Shown in pieces: positions 1 through 11,814 of a DNA stretch of 64,000 nt. Position numbers and translations under genes: made by a program. Below the pieces are notes generated by a model that saw nothing but the letters and a program-made list of their open reading frames with translations, searched no databases and was not told the origin of the DNA. This DNA comes from Saururus chinensis (Eukaryota; Streptophyta; Magnoliopsida; Piperales; Saururaceae). The stretch lies in assembly GCA_035235625.1 (NCBI GenBank), contig CP141144.1, positions 41,042,014 through 41,106,013 on the forward strand, read 5' to 3'. Each line of letters opens with the position of its first letter. The first letter of the stretch is position 1.

Positions 1-1119
1 AATCAGTAGTTTTTGATGCCCAAAAATGAATTGAATCAAGGGGGAAAGGGTAGATTTAGAAGAAATTAAGAAGAAAGCCATAGATTAGTGCTTAATTAGA
101 GTAAGCTTACCTTAATCGGCTTCTAATTCGGGCCTAAGTGGGGATTAGGCCAGCCCTCCTTCCTTAGCCTATTTCCAAAAATGGAAATGGCTCAGGTCTG
201 CCCTTTTATAGTAAGGGTTGGGGTATGCATGGGTAAGTTTTGGGGTGTAAATAGGAAAAGTAGGCTAAAAATGGATATTTTACAAATTTAAGCACTAATT
301 AAGGCTAATAAAATTTTAAAATTTTTTGTATGACCTTAAGTATATGTCTAGGTTCATTTGACACAAAAATAAAATTTTCAACGGTGGGGCCCACAGGGGT
401 CCTGCCAAAACCCTAATTTTTGGGAAAATAGTGAAAATTCTAAAAAATCTAAAAAATTCACATTTGGTTTAAAATCACTTAAAACCACTAATATTGAAGT
501 TAATTTTAATTAAAACCATCACAAACACTATTTATTTACGAAATCACCGAATAAGATCAGAAAACACATTAATCTCACGATAACCAATAATTAAGAAAAC
601 CAAAACCGGTTTAAAGATGAGGGTCCTTATAACTAGGCCCTAATCACCTCCTCTCAGCCTATTTCCAAAATGGAAATGGCTCTGCCCTTTCCCTTTTATA
701 GTAGGGTTTGGGGTGCACTTAATGAACTAATGAGGTGTAAGTAGAATTTTGGGTTAAAAATGGGTATTTTACAAATTTGAGCACTAATTAAATCTGAGAA
801 AATTCTAAATTTTTTTGTATGAGCTTAAGTTGATGTCTGGGGCATTTTGGTCCAAAAATCTTAATTTTGTTGGTGGGGCCCACAGTGGGGTCCCACCAAA
901 CCCTAATTTTTAGAAAATTAGTGAAAAATAAACAAATCCTAAAAATTCAAAATTGACTTAAAACTACTTAAAACTCATAAATGAAAAGTTAGTTTTTCTT
1001 AAAACCTTTAGAAACCTTATTTATTTTTGAAAACCTCAGAATTTAGATCAGAAAACGCGTAAACCACACCTTAATCAATAACATTAAAATAAACCGGTTT
1101 AAAAATGAGAGTCCTTACA
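1..1119 (-). mobile_element. LTR-B: two tandem copies of an LTR end
   Basis: Two head-to-tail copies of the same LTR terminus, at 1-632 (ending GTCCTTATA) and 633-1119 (ending GAGAGTCCTTACA). Each contains 'CAGCCTATTTCC', a 'CCCTTTTATAGTA' motif, 'GGGGCCCACAG' and an 'AAACCGGTTTAAA'-like stretch in the same order. The same sequence closes the LTR at 46186-49468. Read on the minus strand the LTR begins TGTAAGGACTC. The first copy runs off the window, so its full length is unknown. Confidence 0.7.
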
Positions 1120-1233
1120 CTTACGGTCATGAATATTACAGATACGGATACGGCGAGCATCAAATTTTTTTATAGAAATATACGAGGAAAAACTGCAGAA
1201 CATTGCAAAAAATTATAAAAATATGCAAAAAAA

Positions 1234-1510
1234 TTATAGAAAAATTAGGGATGTCACAATAATACAATATGATACAATATCCTCTATATCGCATATATGA
1301 TAATTTGATATATGCCAAAGCATGTTATTGATAATACGATATTTGACATAGCGTGTTATTGATAACACGATATGCCAACAATACATGTTAGTGATAATAC
1401 GATATATTGCATATACTATAATAGAATATTTGTCATTGCGTGTTATTAATAACACGATATTTGTCATAACCTATTATTGATAACACGATATTCACCAATA
1501 TTTGTTATTT
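1234..1510. repeat. 31-bp palindromic repeat block, copy 1
   Basis: Degenerate tandem units built on GTGTTATTGATAACAC followed by GATATTTGCCATAGC-like spacers. The same unit forms the much longer block at 11815-12905. Both are followed by the same unique sequence (1501-1740 here), so the block belongs to a larger dispersed element. Confidence 0.75.
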
Positions 1511-1740
1511 ATATAATTGTTCATAAAGTCAGGGATGTAAACCTTTGAGATCTTGTACATGCTTACATAAGAGTCCCTCTTTACACAATAGGGTAGGAGG
1601 CTATCATGACTATTCTACAATATCCTTCCTTAGCATCTACATCCTTCTCCATTCTTATATAGGTATGTTCTCCCTAGATAGTCCCTCAAGATTCATTTTT
1701 GAGTTGTAATATCATCTTGATCTCTTTTTGTAAGGATAAA
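1501..1740. mobile_element. Conserved flank of the palindromic-repeat element, copy 1
   Basis: This 240-bp segment matches 12900-13168 in order and wording, for example 'TACATGCTTACATAAGA', 'GAGTCCCTCTTT', 'TAGGGTAGGAGG', 'GATAGTCCCTCAAGATT' and 'CATCTTGATCTC'. No coding sequence is seen. It is probably part of a transposon terminal region. Confidence 0.6.
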
Positions 1741-2576
1741 TAGTTTATGTCATTAACAAATTACAAAAATAAGAGAAGAGCGGTCGCCTATGAAGAGAGG
1801 GAGGCTGACAATTGCTGAATAGAAATCGGAATTTGTTGTTAATGAAAATTGCCTGGCAAAAATCACATAAGCTCTGATCTCCTTTTTGTTTATCCGTTGT
1901 CATAACTAGTTTATATGATTTTAAACCCTAACCTTGTTAAAAGGGTATTTTGGTCTATTTTTTTCTTCTAAATATCGTGTAAACCCAGGTTCTATAGAAT
2001 ATTTTTTTACAAAACTAAAGAATATGAAATATTTGTATCTTAGGCCAGGTAATATAAAAAAATCTCTAAATACAAACATAAATATAGATGAATAATTAGA
2101 CAATTAGAAAATGAACATCTCTAAGCACCAATGGGAAGGATAGAATTTTTAATATTTTGCACTCACCGTGAGCCTAGCATAAGAAATGCGTTAAGAGCTG
2201 TTCATATCTAAACTACATAGTACATATATTAATGTATATTAGTATTAATATTATTAACATTAATATATGCTAGTGTATATACTATCAATCTTAAAAATAA
2301 ACTGTTGGCTCAAGGAGAGAATCAAAAACTCAAAACTGTTGGAAGCCCTTTTTCTTTGACATTTATTCGAAAATATTCTTTTTTCAGGATGAAGCTCTTT
2401 GTCCGTCCTCAGCCCCGGGCCAAGTCGACTACCGGACCGGGTAAAAGGCAAGCCGGTTTCAAAAGCCAGACCAGGCCTAACGCGTCATCCCCGCCGGACC
2501 ACAACCCAAAGCCCTCTGCCGAGAATACCGAAAACCCCTCCTGGCGCGCCGCCTTCTTTCCACTTCGCCAGCATCC
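1741..2576. other. Upstream region of the bL21 gene
   Basis: AT-rich to about 2380, then sharply GC-rich towards the start codon at 2577. It should contain the promoter and 5' UTR, but I cannot place a TATA box or start site with confidence. Short open frames here have no recognisable similarity. Confidence 0.5.
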
Positions 2577-5500
2577 ATGGCGAGCCGGCGCTGCCTCCGC
2601 GCCATCCTTCTCCTTCGCCGTCCCTCTCTCCTTTCATCTCCGACCGCCACCCACGCCCTACTCTGCCGCCCTCCGCATCCCTCGCTCATTTCCCCATCCG
2701 ATCCCCCTCCTACTTCCGCTCTTCGCCAGTTACATTGCCTCCGGCTTTTCTCCTCCTCAACCTCCGACCAGAATAGAGACTCCAACAACGAGGGCGAAGA
2801 GGACGATGACGAATACGAAGATGAAGATGATGACGATGATGCCGAAGAAAGTGAGGCCCCAGCTTCGAGCTGCGTGGCGGAGAGGGCGAATGCCACGATG
2901 GACGAGGAGGGGGAGGCGGCCGCAGCGATCGGGTACGAGGTGATCGGGCACGTAGATGGCTCGGAGGACCCGTTCAAGCCGTGGGAGCCAGTGTTCGCTG
3001 TCATTCAGGTTTATTTCCTTCCTTCGACGAATATTTGGGTGATTTTGGTTGTAAAGGTCTTTGATTTGAGGCATTTCCTCCATTCAGGTAAGTTCTTTCT
3101 GTCTCTCTCTGGAATGAATATATGGCATTTGAAGATTTTTGGAATGTGAGGGGCTCTGTCAGCTTGGGCTTTTCCTGTCTAATGTTCTGTGCTGATATGT
3201 TTTTTGTTGTTTTATGACTGGTAGATATATGGGATTTGTTTGTAAAGTCTTGAATTCTTTGCTTTTCCGTTCAGAAGATTTCTTTCTCGTTTTTTTTTCT
3301 TGAGGCGTCTACTGTGAAAGTTATGAGCTTTTAAATAGAGGGGTGTTTTAATTGATTCAGATCGGCTCTCATCAATTTAAAGTCAGCAATGGGGACACGA
3401 TTTACACGGAAAGGCTTAAACACTGTGATATTAACGACAAGGTATTCTTGTTTCTTCTACCTGCCTCTTTTTCAATCTGGTTGATTTGTCTCTTTGCAGT
3501 AGGTAAGAGGAAATTGAGCTTGGAATAAGAGGAAAGCATTTGTAAGAGACAATGTGATGCCTTTTTTTCTCTCTTGAAGGATAAGAAAAGTTTTTTCCCT
3601 TACGTCGCATCATTGATAAAAGTGCATGATAAATGGTGCAAACTTCATTTTGGACTAATATGTTGAGTGTATCAGCTGGAATCAAGATAGCATTTCTTTA
3701 GGTGTATATTGTTATGATTGGGAAGTAAACTATTCGTTTGAGTGTCATTGTAGCTAAATGCTACCAATTTTCACTATCTAGCACACTCAGAGGCATGAAT
3801 CGCTTTTAGTCTGGATGCTTAGTTCTAGAAGAATAGTATTAGTCGCAGAAATGTTTTTTTTTTTTATAAAAGACATTTTCCTCATGATTTGACAATGCTT
3901 CATCGTACATCAGGTGTGTAGTGGCCTTCTAGATTTAGATGTTTTAGCAGGACTGTCAGAAGGCTTAGAGCAAGTGAATTTCTTAAGTATTGCTTCTACA
4001 TATTTTATTTTAAGGGAACTTGCATAGAATTTTAAGGTAATTATGGTAATCCTTGTTTCGGAAGTGAATTTAGATTTGACATTTGGTGTTCTTTTCTCCT
4101 CTTTCTCATGGATATGCTCTTGCTTGCACAGTTGGGAACCTGTGATATGTCAATTAGACCATATAGGTGCTTTTTGGAAGTCAAATGCTTTCAACTTTCA
4201 TATGGTAAACAGATGTAGTTAGTTCTGGGACGGTAGTACATTGACACTTGTTTATTGAAAATCCCCTTTTTTTGGTATTGGGAGAACAACTCTTAGTTGC
4301 TTAATAATTGAAACATTGTTGCAGTACTGATGCTTGCTACTTGGACGCTAAGACTAGATAGTTCTTTAATTTTATGCAAAGAGTCAAAAATTGGTGGTCT
4401 TGTGACTGCTCTGATGTATTTGGAGGACAATTGTGTCTGATTAGTATTTCTATTACAATATGTGCATACAATATCTACTGTTGAATGGGGGACTTAAACT
4501 TAACTTTCTTACTCTTGTCTACTCTGGTTTCAGCTGATGCTTTTTATTTAGTAGTAAGGTTCTTATAGAAGAACCTTTTTAAAAGAAATATTACATTCAA
4601 GCAGCAGGAAAGGCAATACTATTCACTCCTGTTGGAAGTTTTGATACTTATTGATAGTATTCTGTCATTGCAACCGGTTATAATTAGTTCACGTGGTTCC
4701 TGGGTCATGAGTATTATATGCTTCACTTGAAGTTATAAAATCACATAATTTAAGTTCTTAAAACCATGGAAGGCTCTATCAGTATCGATAAGAGTATTGA
4801 TGACCATTGGATACGGGTACGTGCCAATGATACGCTTGATACATGTCGAAACTGCTATGAAACTTTAATATATATTAAAACTTGTTAAAATTGCTAAGAT
4901 ATTATCATAATAATTCTCTTAAAGGCATACCAGATTAAAAAAAAGTTAGAAGTAAACATATAACACCAACGTCATTAACACGTGTTGATTAGGATGGGGG
5001 TTGAGTATGTTATTCTTAGATAAAATCCCCCTTATCAGTTTTTTGGATGAGATGAGTCAATGTTATAAATAATCTCAAATGTGAGCCAAACACTTTGTGT
5101 AGTGTATTAGGCTAATCATAATTATGTATTAAATATATTAAATGCTCTAAAATTAGTTCATTTTGGAACTAAATAAAACACTTAATATGAATTAAAATGA
5201 TATTATGGAGAAGCCCTAAGTTAGATGTGTAAGTTAATGCATAATTGTGCTGCACTATATTTAAAAAATATATATATGTAAATTGTATGAACCCACCCAT
5301 ATTGATCTCATGCAATTTTAAAAAAGAATCATTTTTAATATAACAAAAATATTGTCATCTTTAAACCTTTGGAGAGGTTGGGTTTCAAGTGATTTTTAGG
5401 GAAAAAAATTTTGACATAATTTTTTTTTATAAAAAACTTATTTTTTAAAATAATTTAGTATCGATACGTATCGGCCGTAGTGATACAAGCGATCGTACCG

Positions 5501-7740
5501 CCCCTTCTTGTGGGGATGTACCACCCCTGTACCAAATCAGTCATCACCGATAGGGGTACATATTAGTCAATACATACCGGTATCGACTGATATGGCCTTC
5601 CATGCTTATAACTACCATAGTAGAGAAGTTTTTAAGGAAAACCATATTTGTTGAACAGAACCATTGGGAACATGGAACACACATGCATAATGTTAGTGTA
5701 TGGCTCTCAATATCTGAGATGTAGATACATCTCAAATATATATGTATTTGTGGTTTGACCGATATACGATATGGGGGAAGATTATCTCAGACATCAACAA
5801 CCAATACACTATCATGTTTATCTATACTTGCTTTGACTTTTAAGTTTTATTTAGATGTACACTATCATGTTCTCCACTTAATAATTGAGATTACCCTCAA
5901 ACTTGTTTTTCTTTAACATTATTTGTCATGTTTTCCAATTGATAAATGTAATTTTAGTAAGTATAGTGTATTCACATGGTGCTGTTTTTGTTTGAGACTA
6001 GCTTAGGGCTTTTAGATGTTAATATATGCTTAGATTAACAAGATACTAATTGATGTCAACATCATATGTAAAAGACATAAATAGGCATTAAGCCTCCTTG
6101 AAAGTTAATAAAATCTAAACTAGGAAATGTTATAATGCAAGGATCCTTTCATAAATTAATTCTGTCTAAATTGACTTCACTTGGAAAATAGTAAAGACTT
6201 CGAATCAGACTTAGATTTGAACGGCAGAAGATGGAACTCCTCAATTGGTTGGTTGGTGGAAGTGCCCCCTTCCCCCCACTCCTACCGGTGGCCCCTGGCT
6301 CGTAATATAATGCCCTTAATCTAACAGTTATTTTAAGTGAATATGGTGTCTGTCCTTATTTAGGTTTTTGTGCTTCTGATTAAGATGACTTAGCATTTAG
6401 CCGCACATTTTAGTATTTTAATGATGAAGTTAACATTATTTTTCACATGTTTATGCGATATTGGAGAATGGATATGTAATAGAAAGTCCTTTCTGCATAA
6501 TCTAAAGGTGGGTTCTCTATTTGTCTTGCTATCTGTTTCTTCTTTGTACTATTTGTGACTTCTTAAATATAGTTTATCTCTTGTAATTTTCTCGGCGCTT
6601 TTCTTCTTCTTTATCTCTATTAAGTTGAACTTAACTTACATATTTCTTATTAAAAAAACTTAACATACATATTTGAATTGACATATTTCTTTTCATTAAA
6701 AAATGACATGTTTCTGAGCCAACCAAGGTATTGGTTCTATCTGTATTCCTATTTACGTTTTTAAAATGACATATTTCTTAGCCAACCACGTTATTGGTTC
6801 AGTCTGTATTCCTACCATTTTACTAGCTGCCTATGGTAATACAATTATAAAAAAATGGATAAATTGACATGATCTTTTCAATTTTATCAAGTCTTGATAA
6901 GCTAGAACTTCATCCCAGTGGCAGATTGGCTTATTGATTACTATTGGTAATAATTTGTTTGTGGTTTGAACTATTCATTTTTAATAATTTTTAGATATTA
7001 GGGGATTTACACTGATTTTCTGTGGCAGACAGAATTTTTTTATTGAGAAACAAACATTATGGAGGCACCAATGAAGATGGTCATTCTTTTTTTTTTTGTT
7101 GTTTTTCGATTTATTTATCGTAAGGTGACAATATTTGTGAAAAAGAGGTCAGGAGAATGGGTTTCTTCGGCATCATGTCTCACCCTTGATTAATCTAAGT
7201 TGCATGTTTTTGAAACATGACACTTTTCTGAGCTTTTTGTTTTCTTGCAGTTGATTCTGAACAGAGTTCTAATGCTTGGTTCAACGACACAAACTATAAT
7301 TGGCAGACCAATATTGCCCAATGCATCTGTGCATGCAGTTGTTGAGGAACACGTAAGATATATTCTCTTGCCTACTAGTTTTGCTATGGTTTAGATGCAG
7401 CCACGGTTTTCACCTTAGTAGGGAGATGTGAGATTGTATGAATCTCCTCCTTCAATGAATCAACTCAGAGTGGTATTTGGTTGATAAGTTATAAAACTGT
7501 TTTGCAGGCATTAGATGCCAAGGTTATTATATTTAAGAAAAAGAGAAGGAAGAAATATAGACGAACTAAGGGTCATCGCCAGGTAATTTTATCTGCAACT
7601 TCAAAAAACTGAGGATTAGATGATTGGGGTTTTTGTAGTTGGTTAAGTGACGTTAACTTGTCTTCCCACAGGAGCTGACGAGGCTGAGAATTGCTGACAT
7701 TCAAGGAATAGAGAAGCCACAGGTGGAATTTGCTGTTTAA
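2577..7740 (+). CDS. RPL21M: Mitochondrial ribosomal protein bL21 (RPL21M/NFD1-like), five exons
   Basis: Nuclear gene for the bL21 protein of the mitochondrial large ribosomal subunit. Exons by GT-AG sites and frame: 2577-3008, 3361-3441, 7251-7352, 7508-7582, 7672-7740. All junctions are phase 0 and give 252 aa with a TAA stop. Residues 1 to about 60 are Arg/Ser/Leu-rich, as in a mitochondrial presequence (MASRRCLRAILLLRRPSLL). An acidic Asp/Glu tract follows at about 70-95. The bL21 fold starts near 'FAVIQIGSHQFKVSNGDTI', crossing exons 1-2, and continues through 'GRPILPNASVHAVVEEH' and the basic 'KKKRRKKYRRTKGHRQ' RNA-binding loop of exon 4. Arabidopsis NFD1, needed for karyogamy, is the known homologue. 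The start is the first ATG of the GC-rich exon. Intron 2 (3.8 kb) carries a transposon insertion. I see no frame damage. Confidence 0.93.
3442..7250 (+). other. Intron 2 of the mitochondrial bL21 gene
   Basis: A 3.8-kb AT-rich intron bounded by GTATTC at the donor and TTGCAG at the acceptor. It holds the 840-bp inverted-repeat element at 4765-5604. The rest is T-rich with no recognisable coding sequence. Confidence 0.85.
4765..5604. mobile_element. Non-autonomous hAT-like element in the bL21 intron
   Basis: The ends are inverted repeats: CATGGAAGGC at 4765 and its complement GCCTTCCATG ending at 5604. Homology continues inward through ATCAGTATCGAT-like sequence. The flanks are CTTAAAAC (4757-4764) and CTTATAAC (5605-5612), a 7/8 match as expected for an aged 8-bp target-site duplication. 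Inside there are repeated GTATCGATACG-type motifs and no transposase. The 8-bp duplication suggests hAT; the superfamily is inference. Confidence 0.7.
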
Positions 7741-8312
7741 GGTTTAACGTCTACAGAATTGTGACAATTAAAAATATGTCGACTGGCAGTGAATTGGTCA
7801 TCAACCAGCATTTTTCCCAACATTTCCTGAAAAGGTTAGTAGGGCCCTACTTGATGACTGTGCTTTGACAACTGATATTTTGAAGGTTGGCAAATTGAGT
7901 TCGCCATTGAATATGAAGTCATAAATAAGAATAACCGTGTACGCTAAGAAGGGTGTTTTTCTGCTCAAAATTGAAGCTAGGAACTTTCTTGGGAGGAATT
8001 ATTCTGAGACAGCTTAGCTGCTGCTAAATGTTCATTTGTTCTGTCATCTTCTGGCGTTTGGCATCTTCATCTAACTGTTCTCCCGCACTTTTACTTTTCC
8101 CTGTAATCTATGCTGAAGGTAATATCCTTAAATTGAGGGTAGACCGAAAGGTCCATCAATTTGTGGGGTCCTAGTGCCTTATTGATTGTGACTCAGATCC
8201 ACGACATATTTAATCTTGTCTTAAGGACCCAATTCTCCCATGTTTTTGTCACTAAATGAGGGCACTACATCAGGCTTGAGAGAGTTGTGTCATCTATATA
8301 TATATATATATA
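7741..8312 (+). other. 3' flank / probable 3' UTR of the bL21 gene
   Basis: Non-coding sequence after the TAA stop, ending in a (TA)n run next to the foldback element at 8313. The polyadenylation site is not determinable by eye. Confidence 0.45.
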
Positions 8313-8525
8313 TAGACCCGTTTATATGAGCCCGGGCTCATATAAACCTATGTGAGCTCGGGCTCTATGGACCGTCGGATTTATATCCGGCGGCTCATAA
8401 TACTCATGGGTTATACTCATTGGTTAAACCCATGAGTATTATGGGCAGTCAGATGTAAATCCGACGGCTCATAGAGCCAGTGCTCACGCAGATTTATATG
8501 AGCTGTGGCTCATATAAACTTTTTT
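8313..8525. mobile_element. Foldback MITE inserted in a (TA)n tract
   Basis: About 210 bp that folds on itself. Left arm motifs (GTTTATATGAGC, GAGCTCGGGCTCTATGG, CGTCGGATTTATATCC, AATACTCATGGGTT) recur complemented in reverse order on the right (AACCCATGAGTATT, AAATCCGACGG, CATAGAGCC, GCTCATATAAAC). The central loop is about 14 nt. TA repeats flank both sides (8296-8312, 8528-8550), which hides any target-site duplication. There is no coding capacity. Confidence 0.8.
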
Positions 8526-8550
8526 CATATATATATATATATATATATAT

Positions 8551-9439
8551 CAAAGAACTGTTAATATGTGCCGAATCCTGCAGCATTGCTGTTCCAATGC
8601 GAGTGCCTGTGGTCCGAAACTAAAGTAAGTAGTAATGGATGTGGTACAAACCAAGAGAGCACTCTCCACCAGCAGTGCTGGATGTTTTCTTTTTCTCTAG
8701 AGGCTTTTGTTAGCTGGAGATTCATAAGCGCCATTATTTATGGTTTTAATATGGTAAGTAGGATATTTTTGTACAACTTAAGTAGAATTTGACCAGTGTA
8801 TTAATCATTTGGTTTTAATAAAAATATGGGAAAATGTAGACGAGTGGCTTTTGTTCTATCTTCCTTGTGGTGGACAGCTTTACCTTGCACTCCTCCATAT
8901 AATCATATTCTTTCTCCAAAGAATATTCTGTTTCAACTTAATAAAGGTGAGCAATGCTGAAGTTGGGTGAATTTGTGTATTTGATGAGTTGGAAAGTTAC
9001 AATTTTAATGAAGGCTACAAGTTTAATGACACCATAGTCTTTTTTAGTTTTTAGCAGTCTCCTTTCAACGAGTATTATTATAACACAGAACTTTATAAAG
9101 AATTATCATGGCGTATAAATGGTAGTATACTGGTTTGCACTTTTTCAATGAAAGGTGCATGGTTGTTGAGCCATGTGAATATGATGATGGCATAATAGAC
9201 GTTGAAGTTTATGGCACGCAAATCCAATGAAACTGATATAAACTATTACCCTGCCAAGTTCTTAGGATTCGTGCATGCTTTAAGCATATTTTTTTTAGTG
9301 TTCCAATCACATGTCAGAAGCCCCTCACGGCTGAGTTAATCAAGGTGAAAGATGAGAAACTAGGAGTTAAACCATTAGTGATTGATCGATTTTTCTTTTC
9401 TTTTTACAAAGCAAGTCATTTGACTCATTTTATTAATTA
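8551..9439. other. Intergenic, nothing recognised
   Basis: AT-rich sequence without a recognisable gene or clear repeat. A 74-aa open frame at 8568-8792 has no supporting features. Confidence 0.4.
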
Positions 9440-10520
9440 TCCATGTTAAAATAATTAGGATTTATAAATAAAAATGTCAAAAGATATTATATCATAATGC
9501 TGTCCAAATCCGTAGATAACCAAATAATCCATCTAAGTGTAAGTCTATATATAAATTAATAATTAAATAAAGTTGGTTAAGTTACTGAAATAATAGAATT
9601 AAATCTTATTAGTACTAAGTCAGTCTGAATCTTGTTTCTTAGTATCAATCCCGCTTATCCGTACTAGAACTTTCAACACAATGCTGGATATATAAATACC
9701 TGGTAGGATAGCATAATATAACCAATAAATTATGTTGTGCATTATATTTTATGGAAGTCATTTAAGAGTTTCACCAATCCAATTTAAGATTAAACCAGAT
9801 TTTTGCTTATCTCACAGGCCTTAAGTATGAATATTATCCCATTTATTTGCTTGGACGGATACACCCATAACTTGTTAAGCAAAGTGTCAAATGATACCAT
9901 ACACCATGGACAATCCTTTGAGGGCTACCATCGTGAAACCCTATAATTTATTTAGAAGTATCGACACCCAACGTGTCCCCTAGGGACTTAGATAAGAAGG
10001 GTTAGTCTCGTAATTTTTTTTCTAGATAGAAGTATTGAGGCATGCCAACTAAGCACAATGGCAACAAACACAATTTACATATACACTAAATATTATTGTG
10101 AAGATCGGTTGTGAGATTGGCTCACACATAGCTAACATCATTGGGGAGGAGCAACGATGCTACCAAATGTACAACTCATTCAACAATTTAAAACTCAAAA
10201 TGCCTATCTTGAATCCTATCTATCTCCCTTAGATTTAGGTAAAACCCAGTTAATGTTATGAACAGGTCCTAAGACCCTTTTGAGGATATTTTAATATTTA
10301 TTTTGATTAAATATTCTTTCTTAATCGAAAGCTATTTACCCCTTCTGATGAATGTCTATTAATACATGATTAATAGTGTACACAAAGTATGTCATATTAT
10401 ATCACACTGGCCCATTAAAGGCCCAATGATCTACATTTTAGACCAAAAGTGTCCTTGGAACCCATTGCACTCAGTAGAAGGGCATGTGCCAAACAAATAG
10501 TGTAATTTAGGGCTCAGTTC
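9440..10520 (-). mobile_element. Diverged LTR-C-like fragment
   Basis: Collinear with LTR-C at 14734-18374: 'AATCCATCTAAGTGTAAGTC' resembles 'AATCCATCTAAGTACAAGTC'. The block 'GAACAGGTCCTAAGACCC...TTTTGATTAAATATT' resembles 15992-16040. The edges are approximate and identity looks clearly lower than between the other two copies. Confidence 0.45.
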
Positions 10521-11814
10521 CACAAATAATTTTCATGTACCATATTAAACACGTGTACAATGTTGGAAGCCACATATATCCTACTACATATGCATGTACC
10601 ATGTTGTACGAGTCAAAGAAATGGTCTAGTCCCTGGGTTGACCATAAACTAACCATGTCTAGCTACATGCAGGTGGACCCGCTGATAGGTCTGTGAGCCA
10701 GTGATGCAATGGTGTGATCTGCGAGGCATTGACCCACAGACCCACCTACCTTGTCCACAAATGGATGTGCCATAGATGGACCCACCAAGATTCAGAGGCT
10801 GAGGGGCTAACAACTCTCTTGTGATAAAAAACGCATGAGGGGGAGGAAGGTTGGACCGTGGCTCCCTCTCCTACGCCCACCAATCAAAAACTAGTCTAGA
10901 GCGGAAGTCAACAACAAACTTCCTTATAAAGTTAATTTATTTAGTCTCTAATTGCTCCCAACTTCTTGTGGTAATCCTCTTTTAATTATCTTTTATAATA
11001 AAAATTTTGGCACGTTTGGGAGTTGTTTTGTGTCATTTGAATTCCTACTATACAGAAATTCTAGAATTGTACATCTATTTTTTTATATTCCAAATAAATT
11101 AACTTTATGTGTCAGTTTATGTTCTTAATTTATTTATAAGTTCCAATTGGGTTAAGTTTGAGTATTCCAAGTTTCATTTAAGAGTTTTTTCCACATTACC
11201 TATACCCAAGTCATCCCATATGACCTGGTTTAAGACAAATATACCCTTAAGTCACAATTAAACTTATACCCAAGCTCTTATTTCATTATTAGCGAAAAAT
11301 TACCTACGATGACACAAATTTGTATGAGCAAAGTCAAAACACTCAACATATAGAAAATAAATCACCTACTTAAAGATGATCGATAGAAAGTAAAAAATTT
11401 CTCAATCTCAATCATGTGTTCTAGAGAACAAACCAAAATAGAGCCACCTCCCGGTTTCAATCCAAATAATGATTCCTAGTTAAAAAAAGACGAAAATAAC
11501 ATAATTCAAAAGGGGGAATCAAAGGAAGCCACTTTAGTGCTTGCTGAATTGCAACAAATAGAATGTTCCGATAATCTGAAAAACTAGGTTGCATTTAGAA
11601 TGGATTGAAGGACTCTGGAGACTTGCCGCAAATGTGGATTGAATGCTGTTAAATGAAAGGATTTTTGGGAGTACAACAAATCTGAATGAAATCGGATAGA
11701 GTATGCCAACTTTGCATGACTCGCGAGACTTCCGAGAATGCGAGAACGAGACGATGGCTCTCACTAAATAGACTAAAGATCTCATGCTCTACATGGTCTG
11801 TGTCCAACACTTAA
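10521..11814. other. Intergenic, unrecognised
   Basis: Mixed-composition sequence with no gene I can support. The minus-strand open frame at 11534-11785 lacks recognisable motifs. Confidence 0.35.

Noticed and set aside
2305-3004. Overlapping frames on both strands around the bL21 first exon, including 212 aa (+) and 175 aa (-)
   Set aside because: Shadows of GC-rich exon 1; only the frame starting at 2577 joins correctly to the bL21 exons.
11534-11785. 83-aa minus-strand open frame
   Set aside because: No domain, repeat match or splice evidence; chance frame in AT-rich sequence.
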